54,875 bases of DNA from Caldimicrobium sp964595655 (lineage in GTDB: Bacteria; Desulfobacterota; Thermodesulfobacteria; Thermodesulfobacteriales; Thermodesulfobacteriaceae): NCBI GenBank assembly GCA_964595655.1, contig CAZQQV010000002.1, positions 1 to 54,875 on the forward strand, written 5' to 3'. Made by a program: the position numbers and the translations under genes. Below the pieces are notes generated by a model. The model saw only the letters and a program-made list of their open reading frames with translations. It was not told the origin of the DNA and did no database searches. Shown in pieces: positions 42,358 through 50,954 of the stretch. Within the stretch, counting starts at the first letter, position 1. Every line of letters begins with the position of its first letter.

Positions 42358-44986
42358 TCCCAAAGAAGTAGAGGATAAGTGGTATAAAATCTGGGAAGAA
42401 AAGGGTCTTTTTGAACCAACCTATGATCCTCAAAAACCGAAATTTTCCATGGTTATTCCTCCTCCTAATGTTACAGGTTCTCTTCATATCGGACATGCCT
42501 TAAACAATACTATTCAAGATGTTCTTGCAAGGTATAAGAGAATGGATGGCTATGATGTTTTGTGGATTCCTGGAACTGATCATGCTGGCATAGCCACACA
42601 GAATGTAGTTGAAAGAGAGCTTGCAAAAGAGGGGCTTACCCGTGAAGCCCTGGGAAGAGAAAAATTTTTGGAAAGAGTCTGGCAATGGAAGGAAACTTAC
42701 GGAGGAAGAATAATTGCCCAGCTAAAAAAACTTGGCGCAAGCTGCAGCTGGAGCTATTTAAGATTTACTATGGATGAGGGTCTTTCTAAGGCGGTGAAAG
42801 AGGTTTTCTGCAGGCTCTGGGAAGAAGGACTAATCTATAGGGGAGATTACATCATAAACTGGTGCCCCAGGTGTCATACAGCTCTTGCAGATCTTGAAGT
42901 GGAATTTGAACCAAAGGCTGGCAAACTTTGGTATCTTAAATATCCCCTTGAGGATGGCTCAGATTTTATTGTTGTGGCTACAACAAGACCAGAGACTATG
43001 CTTGGAGACACAGCTGTTTCCGTTCATCCTGAGGATGAACGATATAAAAAATTTATCGGAAAAATGTTGCGGCTTCCCCTTGTAGGAAGATTAATCCCGG
43101 TTATTGCAGATAAAGTGGTTGATCCTGAATTTGGAACTGGTGCTGTCAAGGTAACCCCTGCTCATGACTTCAATGATTTTGAAATAGCTAAACGTCATAA
43201 TCTCCCCTTGGTTAAAGTAATTGATGAATCAGGAAAAATGACAGAGAAAGCTGGTCCCTATGCAGGTCTTGACCGCTTTGAGGCAAGAAAAAAAGTGATC
43301 GAAGATTTGAAAAAAGAAGGGCTTTTACTTAAGGAGGAGGATTACGAGGTTGTGCTTGGTCATTGTTATCGCTGCGGAACAGTGATTGAACCCTTGGTAT
43401 CTCAACAATGGTTTGTAAAAATGAAACCCCTTGCGCAGCCTGCAATTGCAGCTGTTGAATATGGCTTTATTAAATTTTATCCTGAATCTTGGAAAAATTT
43501 GTATTTTGATTGGATGAAAAATATTAGGGATTGGTGTATTTCACGCCAGATCTGGTGGGGGCATCGAATTCCTGTTTGGTATTGTAAGTCCTGTGGGGAG
43601 GTAATAGTTTCAAGAGAAGAGAATTTAGAGGTCTGTCCCAAGTGTGGGAGCTCCTCACTTATGGCAGAGGAAGATGTGCTTGATACCTGGTTTTCTTCAG
43701 CACTTTGGCCTTTTTCTACCATGGGCTGGCCAGAGAGAACTAAAACCCTTGAAACTTTTTACCCCACTTCTGTTTTGGTTACAAGCTTTGATATCATCTT
43801 TTTTTGGGTTGCAAGAATGATTATGATGGGAGAACACTTCATGGGAGCAATTCCCTTTGAAAAGGTATATATCCATGCCCTGGTAAGAGATGAAAAGGGA
43901 CAAAAAATGAGTAAAAGCAAGGGTAATGTCATTGATCCTCTTGAAATGATAGAAAAATTCGGCTGTGATGCCTTAAGATTTACTCTTGTCGCCCTTGCTG
44001 CTCAGGGAAGAGATATAAAACTCTCTGTCAATCGTATTGAAGGGTATAAACATTTTATAAATAAAATTTGGAATGCAGGAAGATTTGTCTTGATGAGTCT
44101 TGATGGACTTAAAAAAGAAAATCTGGAAAATCTACGATATGAGGCATTACCACTTTTTTCCAAGTGGATTCTCTTTAGGTTAAAAGAAACCATAAAAAAG
44201 GTAAGAGAAAAATTAGAGGAATTTGAATTTGATCAAGCAGCGATGGCTATTTATCACTTTTTCTGGGACGAATTTTGCGATTGGTATTTAGAGATTTCAA
44301 AAATTTATTTAAAAGATGAAAAATATAAAAACTCAACTCAAGCAGTTCTTTATAAAGTTTTCTCTGATTCTTTAAAACTACTTCATCCCTTTATCCCCTT
44401 TGTGACCGAAGAACTTTGGAGCCATTTACCTTTTAGAGAAAAAGACCATCTTTTGAATACTTCCTATCCAAAAGAATTTGTAATTGAGTTTACGCAGGAA
44501 GAAAAAAGAATGTCTGAACTTGTAATTAATATCATTACTGCCATAAGAAATATAAAATCTGAATATAACTTGGCCTCAAAAAGGGATTTACCAGTATTTT
44601 GTGTGGTTGCCAGTGAAAAAATTAAAGATCTAAATGAGCAAGAAGATATTATAAAAACTCTCTCCAAATCAGAATTTTTTAGTCTTTCAGAATCTCATCA
44701 AAGAAAGCAAGGAGAAATTTTTGTTTTGATTGAGGGTGGGGGTGAGCTTTATATCGATTTAAGCAAGTATATTGACTTTGAAAAGGAAAAAAATAGGCTT
44801 AAAAAAGAGATTGAAAGAACTGAAGAAAAGTTGAATCTACTTAGGAAAAAACTGGAAAATCAGCAATTTTTGGAAAAAGCACCTATTGAAGTTATAGAGA
44901 AGGATAAGAGAACTTATGAAGAATTAAAGGAAAAATTAGAAAAATTAAAGGCCTTGATTAAGGGATTAGAAAATGCCCCAGGATAG
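42326..44986 (+). CDS. valS: Valyl-tRNA synthetase
   Basis: 886 residues, class I synthetase with HIGH (54-57), an editing domain (TTRPETMLGDTAVSVHP), a zinc-like CxxC pair (WYCKSCGEVI, CPKCGS), KMSKS (527-531), and a C-terminal coiled coil (about 820-885). The ATG at 42326 is chosen because GAGGAGGA precedes it; a TTG 15 nt upstream overlaps that SD. It starts inside argB and overlaps the first PilZ gene by 14 nt. Confidence 0.97.
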   Translation: MSQIQLPPSYNPKEVEDKWYKIWEEKGLFEPTYDPQKPKFSMVIPPPNVTGSLHIGHALNNTIQDVLARYKRMDGYDVLWIPGTDHAGIATQNVVERELAKEGLTREALGREKFLERVWQWKETYGGRIIAQLKKLGASCSWSYLRFTMDEGLSKAVKEVFCRLWEEGLIYRGDYIINWCPRCHTALADLEVEFEPKAGKLWYLKYPLEDGSDFIVVATTRPETMLGDTAVSVHPEDERYKKFIGKMLRLPLVGRLIPVIADKVVDPEFGTGAVKVTPAHDFNDFEIAKRHNLPLVKVIDESGKMTEKAGPYAGLDRFEARKKVIEDLKKEGLLLKEEDYEVVLGHCYRCGTVIEPLVSQQWFVKMKPLAQPAIAAVEYGFIKFYPESWKNLYFDWMKNIRDWCISRQIWWGHRIPVWYCKSCGEVIVSREENLEVCPKCGSSSLMAEEDVLDTWFSSALWPFSTMGWPERTKTLETFYPTSVLVTSFDIIFFWVARMIMMGEHFMGAIPFEKVYIHALVRDEKGQKMSKSKGNVIDPLEMIEKFGCDALRFTLVALAAQGRDIKLSVNRIEGYKHFINKIWNAGRFVLMSLDGLKKENLENLRYEALPLFSKWILFRLKETIKKVREKLEEFEFDQAAMAIYHFFWDEFCDWYLEISKIYLKDEKYKNSTQAVLYKVFSDSLKLLHPFIPFVTEELWSHLPFREKDHLLNTSYPKEFVIEFTQEEKRMSELVINIITAIRNIKSEYNLASKRDLPVFCVVASEKIKDLNEQEDIIKTLSKSEFFSLSESHQRKQGEIFVLIEGGGELYIDLSKYIDFEKEKNRLKKEIERTEEKLNLLRKKLENQQFLEKAPIEVIEKDKRTYEELKEKLEKLKALIKGLENAPG

Positions 44987-45323
44987 AAGGCTTTATACTC
45001 GGTATCAAATCAGTGTTGAGGCTAAAACAGGATTACAAAGTGGGATTGTTCTACCTGCTCAAGCCTTGGATATAAGTATTGAAGGTGTCAGATTGAGAGT
45101 GGAAGGGATCCCTCCTTTTAAGGTGAATGATGAATTATTCATAGTTATTAAGGCTAATCAAACTATAAAACTTAAAGGAAAAATAAAGTGGATTAAATTT
45201 GAAAAAGGTTATACAGATATAGGGGTAAAATTTGATCAGCTTGATATTCAAACTTCACAACATTTATCCAAAATTCTTTCTGAGATGGCCCTTTCTGACC
45301 TTGAAGATAAATATCTTATATAA
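44973..45323 (+). CDS. PilZ-domain protein 1
   Basis: 116 residues, a single PilZ domain. The c-di-GMP contact motifs are intact: RLYTR (RxxxR) at the N-terminus and DISIEG (DxSxxG) around residue 32. It overlaps valS by 14 nt and shares 1 nt with the next PilZ gene. It probably senses c-di-GMP; the target is unknown, with type IV pili a plausible candidate given the pil genes in this window. Confidence 0.88.
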   Translation: MPQDRRLYTRYQISVEAKTGLQSGIVLPAQALDISIEGVRLRVEGIPPFKVNDELFIVIKANQTIKLKGKIKWIKFEKGYTDIGVKFDQLDIQTSQHLSKILSEMALSDLEDKYLI

Positions 45324-45667
45324 TGGAAAAAAGATATTATACCCGTTATCCAATTTTATGCGATGCCATTGTAGCTTTAGAATCAGGAATTAATTTTTCT
45401 ACTGAAATTAGGGATATAAGTGTTGAAGGTGCAAGAATAAGAATTTATGGATGCCCTTTTATTAAAGAGGGAGATATAGTTTATTTGAACATGAAATGCA
45501 AATATAGAATAAAACTCAAAGCTCAGGTTAGATGGGTAAAGAATTTTGAAAAATGGGTAGAATTTGGAGTAAAATTTATAGACATGAGTACGCAAGATCA
45601 GGAAACCTTATCAAAGTTGGTTTCAGAATTTGCCCTTTCATCTTTAAGTGATATTTATTTAAAATAA
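45323..45667 (+). CDS. PilZ-domain protein 2
   Basis: 114 residues with RYYTR and RDISVEGARIRI, the same two c-di-GMP motifs. It resembles its neighbour across the whole length (for example KIKWIKFEKGYTDIGVKF versus QVRWVKNFEKWVEFGVKF), so the pair likely arose by tandem duplication followed by divergence. Its 3' end overlaps convergent smc by 13 nt. Confidence 0.88.
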   Translation: MEKRYYTRYPILCDAIVALESGINFSTEIRDISVEGARIRIYGCPFIKEGDIVYLNMKCKYRIKLKAQVRWVKNFEKWVEFGVKFIDMSTQDQETLSKLVSEFALSSLSDIYLK

Positions 45668-48600
45668 TTATTTAGTTCTAATTTCACTACTTTTGAAACA
45701 CCCTTTTCTTCCATGGTAACACCAAATATACTATCAACTTCCTTCATAACATTAGGATTATGAGTTATTAAAATGATTTGAGAATTTTCTTTTATTTTTT
45801 TAAGCAAATTTATGAATTTAAGAGAATTTTTTTCGTCTAACGGAGCATCTACTTCATCAAGAATACAAAAAGGGCCAGGTTTTGTAAGATAAAAGGCAAT
45901 TAATAAAGCAATAACACAAAGAGCCTTTTCTCCACCTGAAAGAATATGAAGGTGCTGAATCCTTTTATGGGGAAGAATAATTTTAAGATCAAGTCCTGCT
46001 GTCAATGGATCTGCATCAGTAAAATATAACTCTGCATTTCCTTTCTCCATAATTAGTGGAAATATATCTTTTAATTTTTGATTTACTTTATTTAATGTGT
46101 CATTTAATTGATTTTTAGCCTTCTCTTTAAGTTCTTTTAATAACTCTTTTAAATCATATACTGTTTTTTCAAGATCCCTTTTTTGGTCTAATAAATTGTG
46201 ATATCTTTCTGCAACTAATTCAAATTCTTTAATACTTGCTAAATTAACATCATTGTAATTTTTTAATTCCCTTTTTAAAGTTTCAATTTCTTTATCTATT
46301 TCCTCCATATTTAATTCTATAGAATTACTATAGATTAAATCCCTAGTATTTGAATCTTGCAATTCTTTTCTTTCCTCTTTTAATTTTTCAATAGTTAAAT
46401 TTAGTTCAACAATTTTAATTTCATAATTGTGAATTTCTATTTCTAATTGCTTATATTGATTTTCATAATCCCTTTTTAATTTATTTAATTCTCTTAAATG
46501 TGTGCTTTTAGTGGAAATCTCTTCTTCAAATTGCAATTTTAAGTCTTCACATGATTTTAATTTTAACATAATTTCTTCTTTATTCTTTTTTAAATCTGTA
46601 ATTTCCTTTTTTAAAGCGGAAATCTCACTTTTTAATTGTTCAACAGAGGATTTTGTGTTTTTAATAGCTTTTTCTATGTTTTCAAGTTCTTTCTGTAAAT
46701 TATTTTTTCTTAGAATTAAGTTGTTTAAATCCGTTTTTAATTTTACAAGATCTTTTTCTTTATTTATTATTTGCTCATTTAAATGATGAACTTGGATTTC
46801 AATTTTTTTATATTCTTCTTCAACTTCCTTTTTTTGATTCATTAATACATTTAATAAAGATTCTATTTTTTCTAAGTCCTTGGTTGATTCTTCGATTAAG
46901 AGTAAAGTTTTTTTATTATTTTGGTTTATTTCATTTAATTTTAAGCTTAAAAATTCTTTTCTTTCTACAAATTTAGCATAATCCAAATCTATTTTTTTTA
47001 ATTCGTCTTGAATATTGTTTAAGGTTTTATTTAAGTTTTTTATTTCATTCAATAAAAGGTCCTTTTGTTTAATCAGTTGTTCTTTCTTTTCAGAAAGTTT
47101 TAATTCTTTTTCCTTTAATTCGTTAATTTGATTTATTATTTCAATTTTTCTTTTTTCTAAGTTTTCGTATTCCTTTTTTAAAGAAAAGTATCCTTTCCTT
47201 TTCTGTGCTAAATAAAGGATAAAGCCAAAGGGAGTAAAGAGAAGTTTTTTATCTTTATCGTAAACAAAAAAATTTTTGTTTTCATAAATAGCGTTTGGGG
47301 ACAAATTTTCAAATAGAATTTTAGTATTTAAATTATCTAATCTATCTCGTAGGAAAAATTGTAAATTTTCTTCAGGGTATTTATTAATGATGTTTTCGAT
47401 ATCTTTAAGGTCATTAACTAAAATAGCTTTTAAAAGATCACCATAAAAACTTTCAAGAATAAAAATTTCTTCCTGTGATAAATTAAGCGATTCTCCAAGA
47501 ATCTTGTTAGAAAAAAAGATTAATACATTTTTTTCTTCTTTTAATGTAAGTTCACCTATTAATTTTAAACTAGCTTCAATAGCGCTTAATTCTCTTAATT
47601 TTTCTCCTTTTATGTTATTTAGAATTTTTAAATCTTTTGATATATTTGCAATTTCTTTTTCAATAAAGTCTATTTTTTTTTCAATATCTTTCAACTTAAT
47701 TTTTATTTCTTCATCCTCTTTCTTTAATGAAGCCTTTTTGTTTTCTAAATTTTCTAACATAAGTTGAAAATTATTTAAATTTTCATTAATTGAAAAAACT
47801 TCTTTTTCATAAAATAGTTTTTTTTCTGTAAGATTTTTAAGATTTTCTTTTATTTTTAAATATTCATAATTCATCTTTTGAACTTCATTATTTAAGTAAT
47901 TTAATTTTTCAGCCTTTTCTCTAAAAAACTCATCCTTTTCTTTTTTCTTTCTTTTTAAGAAGTTTATTTCCTCTTCTATCTCTTTTACTTTAAGATTAAT
48001 GGATTGTAAAGTATCATTTATTTTTGACAGTTCTAATAGAATTTCTTCTTTTCTTTTTTTATTAATTTTATCTTTAACTTCTTCTTTATCTTTTTTACTA
48101 ATTAATTCACTTTCTAATTTATAAATCTTTTTTAATTTTTCTTCGATTTTTATTTGTGATTCCTTATAATTTTCATATTCTTTTTTTAAATTTTTTAATA
48201 TTTTTTCTTTTTCTATTAAGATTTTATATTCCCTATTTTCTTCCTCTTCTATTTCTTTTATTTTTTCTTTAATCTTATTTAGTTCTATTTTGAAATTGTT
48301 TAACTTTAATAAATAATCTTCTTTAAGTTTTATAGAATGTTTTAATAAATACTCATTTTTTAGAATAAGCAGTTTTTTCAAGTTTTCTTTAAGATTTAAA
48401 TACTTTTTAGCCCTTTCTGATTGCTCTTTAAGATGCAAATATTGAAATTCTACTTCTTTAATAATATCATTTAGTCTTAAGAGATTGGTTTCTGTATAAC
48501 TTAAATTTTTTTCTGTTTCTTCTTGAACGAATTTTAATTTAGAAATACCTGCTAAATCTTCAATAAATTTTTTCCTTTCTTTAGGTGAAATTTCAAGAAA

Positions 48601-49047
48601 TTTGTAAATTTCACCTTGATCAATGATACCATAACTTTGCGGATTAATTCCCATATCTAAAAACAAAAAATGTATATCCTTTAATCTACAAGGTTTGTTG
48701 TTAATATAAAATTCTGACTCTCCATCTCGATAATATCTTCTTATAATAACTATTTCCTCAAAATTCCTGTATTTTTCTAAAATTGGAGGGTCATGGGCAA
48801 AAACTAATTTGACCTCTGCAAAATCTATTTTCTTATCGCTATTTCCAGAATAAATTAATTCAGATAAATCTTTAACCCTTAATCTCTTTGTGCTCTGTTC
48901 TCCAAGAACCCACTTTATAGCATCAAGGATATTGCTTTTACCTGCTCCATTTGGACCTACAATGGCAGTAATCCCCTTTGAAAAATTAAGAATAGTTTTA
49001 TAGGGAAAGGATTTAAAACCGTATATCTCTAAGCGCTTGATATACAA
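45655..49047 (-). CDS. smc: Chromosome segregation SMC ATPase
   Basis: 1130 residues. Head: MYIKRLEIYGFKSF, Walker A GPNGAGKS (31-38), Q-loop LGEQS, C-terminal signature LSGGEKAL and Walker B FCILDEVDAPLD. Two very long Lys/Glu-rich coiled coils flank a central region at about 510-620. The hinge sequence there is strongly diverged and lacks the familiar Gly-rich hinge motifs I would expect. Start is a TTG with only a weak SD (TAAGAA). ScpA/ScpB are not in the window. Confidence 0.93.
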   Translation of the reverse strand: MYIKRLEIYGFKSFPYKTILNFSKGITAIVGPNGAGKSNILDAIKWVLGEQSTKRLRVKDLSELIYSGNSDKKIDFAEVKLVFAHDPPILEKYRNFEEIVIIRRYYRDGESEFYINNKPCRLKDIHFLFLDMGINPQSYGIIDQGEIYKFLEISPKERKKFIEDLAGISKLKFVQEETEKNLSYTETNLLRLNDIIKEVEFQYLHLKEQSERAKKYLNLKENLKKLLILKNEYLLKHSIKLKEDYLLKLNNFKIELNKIKEKIKEIEEEENREYKILIEKEKILKNLKKEYENYKESQIKIEEKLKKIYKLESELISKKDKEEVKDKINKKRKEEILLELSKINDTLQSINLKVKEIEEEINFLKRKKKEKDEFFREKAEKLNYLNNEVQKMNYEYLKIKENLKNLTEKKLFYEKEVFSINENLNNFQLMLENLENKKASLKKEDEEIKIKLKDIEKKIDFIEKEIANISKDLKILNNIKGEKLRELSAIEASLKLIGELTLKEEKNVLIFFSNKILGESLNLSQEEIFILESFYGDLLKAILVNDLKDIENIINKYPEENLQFFLRDRLDNLNTKILFENLSPNAIYENKNFFVYDKDKKLLFTPFGFILYLAQKRKGYFSLKKEYENLEKRKIEIINQINELKEKELKLSEKKEQLIKQKDLLLNEIKNLNKTLNNIQDELKKIDLDYAKFVERKEFLSLKLNEINQNNKKTLLLIEESTKDLEKIESLLNVLMNQKKEVEEEYKKIEIQVHHLNEQIINKEKDLVKLKTDLNNLILRKNNLQKELENIEKAIKNTKSSVEQLKSEISALKKEITDLKKNKEEIMLKLKSCEDLKLQFEEEISTKSTHLRELNKLKRDYENQYKQLEIEIHNYEIKIVELNLTIEKLKEERKELQDSNTRDLIYSNSIELNMEEIDKEIETLKRELKNYNDVNLASIKEFELVAERYHNLLDQKRDLEKTVYDLKELLKELKEKAKNQLNDTLNKVNQKLKDIFPLIMEKGNAELYFTDADPLTAGLDLKIILPHKRIQHLHILSGGEKALCVIALLIAFYLTKPGPFCILDEVDAPLDEKNSLKFINLLKKIKENSQIILITHNPNVMKEVDSIFGVTMEEKGVSKVVKLELNNYFK

Positions 49048-49117
49048 GGTTCTTACTGAAAAGAATAATTTTCCTAAGTATAATCCAAGTTTTTCAAAAA
49101 AATAGAGTGATTAATAA

Positions 49118-49137
49118 CTTTCAGAGATATTTGAAAG
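49118..49137 (-). terminator. Weak hairpin after the HTH gene
   Basis: CTTTCA and TGAAAG form a 6-bp stem with an 8-nt loop just past the HTH stop codon; a T-rich run occurs about 13 nt further on. It could reduce read-through into smc but is poor as an intrinsic terminator. Confidence 0.25.
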
Positions 49138-49138
49138 A

Positions 49139-49795
49139 TTAAGTCTGTTCTTTTAACATCAGGTATTCCTTAATCTCATGAATTAAAAGGGCAGGTGTTT
49201 TTATGGGATAATGAAGGTGATCTGCGATTTCCTCAATAGGTATTCCTTTAATAGAAATTCCTGCTAACTTTTCTTTGAGCTCATCAGCTGAATTTACAGG
49301 ATAATGGAGGCCTTTGGATTTTTTAAGGATCATATAAGCCCAAGGTACATCAAGGGCCTTTACAAGATCTGTTGCAACAAGGCTACAGTAATAGAGTAAA
49401 GTTTGAGCTTCTTTACCCTCTTTTATTTCTTTATAAGCTAATTTAGCAATACCACCGGCTGTATGAACCTTAAGTTCTCTTGCCTCCTCTGCAAGCATTT
49501 CTTCCATAGCTTTAATTTTATGAAGGGCAAGCTCTGGGTCTGCACGGAGAATATTTCTTACGGTGTTTTTTGTAAGACCCACCTTTTGGGCTATCTCTTC
49601 ATCGGTTTTCATATACTCTTCTTTCAAAACTATAACAAAGGCAGCTCTTGCAAGGGAGGGAAGCCAGGTAAGGGTTCTGAACTCCGCAAGTTTACTTAAA
49701 CCGCCAAGTAACTCAATGGATTTAAAGAAAACCCTGGTAACAAGATGTTCAATTTCTTGTTCAGATACAACAGGGGCACCGATTTGAATTACCAT
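49139..49795 (-). CDS. HTH-domain putative regulator paired with KaiC-like ATPase
   Basis: 218 residues, no signal peptide or clear membrane helix. A helix-turn-helix is visible at about 64-84 (TDEEIAQKVGLTKNTVRNIL). The following helical region has ALHKIKAMEEMLAEEARELKVHTAGGIAKLAYKEI (about 90-125), and a C-terminal domain ends in AGISIKGIPIEEIADHLHYPI. It has a strong SD (AAGGAGGT) and begins 15 nt after the KaiC-like gene, so the two are an operon. I do not recognise a named family; a DNA-binding regulator is the likeliest role. Confidence 0.82.
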   Translation of the reverse strand: MVIQIGAPVVSEQEIEHLVTRVFFKSIELLGGLSKLAEFRTLTWLPSLARAAFVIVLKEEYMKTDEEIAQKVGLTKNTVRNILRADPELALHKIKAMEEMLAEEARELKVHTAGGIAKLAYKEIKEGKEAQTLLYYCSLVATDLVKALDVPWAYMILKKSKGLHYPVNSADELKEKLAGISIKGIPIEEIADHLHYPIKTPALLIHEIKEYLMLKEQT

Positions 49796-49810
49796 ATAGC
49801 ACCTCCTTAA

Positions 49811-50722
49811 TTAAAATTTTTTGCTTCCAATGGGTTCTTTTATCACTACTAAGCCTGTTTCAGTAATTTCCAGAAAATGCGTCTTGGTATCATGCCCACA
49901 CATTCGACAACCATCAATACGGAAAAGCCTTACAATTTCCCCAATTTCTTTTTTATAAAGCTTTGCTTTGAAAGTGGAATCAATCAATTCTTTAGCCAGA
50001 ACCATAGTTCCGTCTACAATGTGCCCTACAGCATAGCCACCTGCAGCCTCTGCTGTGAGTTCTTCATGGCCACTTCTTTTCTGTGATACAAATAAAGCCG
50101 TTTGATACCATTTTTTCATAAAATTAAAAAGTCTTCTTACAATTGAACGAGCAAGCATTTCCTTGGTTTCAAATAGCCCTGTTATAGAGTCAATAATAGT
50201 GAATTTGATTTTAAATTGCTGAATGGCATATGCCAAGGTAGCTAATAAATCCGGAATATTATCTCTAAGCCTTCCTGAACTTGCAGCATCAATAAGAATT
50301 ATATTGTCTTCAAATTCAGAGAAATTTAACCCCATAGCTTCAGCCCTAAGTTTGAGAGAGGCTACTACAAAATTAGCCGGGGCTTCAACTGTTATGAAAG
50401 CTACTTTATCTCCCTGACTTGCTTGTTTAACAGCAAATTGCTCAACCATAAGGGATTTACCTGTATCAGAGACCCCTGTTATATTAAAAACAGAGTAAGC
50501 AGGTATACCTCCAAGATTTTTCTTAACAATTTTCCCATTTTCACTGACTACAATAAAAAAAAGCTCATCAAGCCCCTGGATTCCTGTGGGAATTCCATAC
50601 AATTTAGGGGCCTTGGCTAAGGCTTCACTTCCTTTAAAAATAGATTTTAAATCAGGCTCACCAAAGCCCTTAAGCTTTTCTTCCTCCTCTTCTACTTGGT
50701 ATTTCTTGATAACTTTTTCCAT
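49811..50722 (-). CDS. KaiC-like RecA-superfamily ATPase
   Basis: 303 residues, one KaiC/RecA core. GIPTGIQGLDELF (44-56) is the KaiC-type entry, Walker A is GVSDTGKS (83-90), TVEAP (Glu113) matches the catalytic Glu region and FTIIDS (174-179) is Walker B. A C-terminal CRMCGH (C272, C275, H277) could bind metal. It is a single-domain form, so not a KaiC clock protein; similar ATPases are common in archaea. Expressed from a near-consensus promoter with the HTH gene. Function unknown. Confidence 0.85.
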   Translation of the reverse strand: MEKVIKKYQVEEEEEKLKGFGEPDLKSIFKGSEALAKAPKLYGIPTGIQGLDELFFIVVSENGKIVKKNLGGIPAYSVFNITGVSDTGKSLMVEQFAVKQASQGDKVAFITVEAPANFVVASLKLRAEAMGLNFSEFEDNIILIDAASSGRLRDNIPDLLATLAYAIQQFKIKFTIIDSITGLFETKEMLARSIVRRLFNFMKKWYQTALFVSQKRSGHEELTAEAAGGYAVGHIVDGTMVLAKELIDSTFKAKLYKKEIGEIVRLFRIDGCRMCGHDTKTHFLEITETGLVVIKEPIGSKKF

Positions 50723-50757
50723 AGCGGTCTCCTAAAATTGTTAGGTTTATTAAAAAC

Positions 50758-50786
50758 ATTATAATTATTGCAGAACAATAAGTCAA
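50758..50786 (-). promoter_or_regulatory. Near-consensus promoter of the KaiC-like/HTH operon
   Basis: Minus strand: -35 TTGACT (50786-50781), 17-nt spacer, -10 TATAAT (50763-50758), followed 35 nt later by the ATG at 50722 with AGGAG. This is the best promoter match in the window, so basal expression should be high unless repressed. Confidence 0.8.
50765..50781. promoter_or_regulatory. Inverted repeat in the promoter spacer (possible operator)
   Basis: TTATTG-CAGAA-CAATAA, a perfect 6-bp inverted repeat with 5-nt centre, lies between the -35 and -10 boxes and overlaps one base of the -35. A dimeric repressor here would block RNA polymerase. It may alternatively be a remnant of a repeat end (see findings). 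Confidence 0.5.
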
Positions 50787-50897
50787 GAAAAAGAGGGAAT
50801 GGAGTGACATCCCCTTAGAAAGATCAGCAAACCCAAACATTATACTAAAATTGCAGGTAACGGATTTCCCTTTGATTTTTCCTGGAATAATTCAGTG

Positions 50898-50925
50898 TTG
50901 TAAATATGTAATTTTCAATTAGAAT
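50898..50925 (+). promoter_or_regulatory. Putative resB promoter
   Basis: TTGTAA (50898-50903), 16-nt spacer, TAGAAT (50920-50925), 29 nt before the resB ATG, which has GGAGG as SD. Plausible but not strong. Confidence 0.45.
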
Positions 50926-50954
50926 ACTTAGGAATTTCTCTATCTGGAGGTTTT

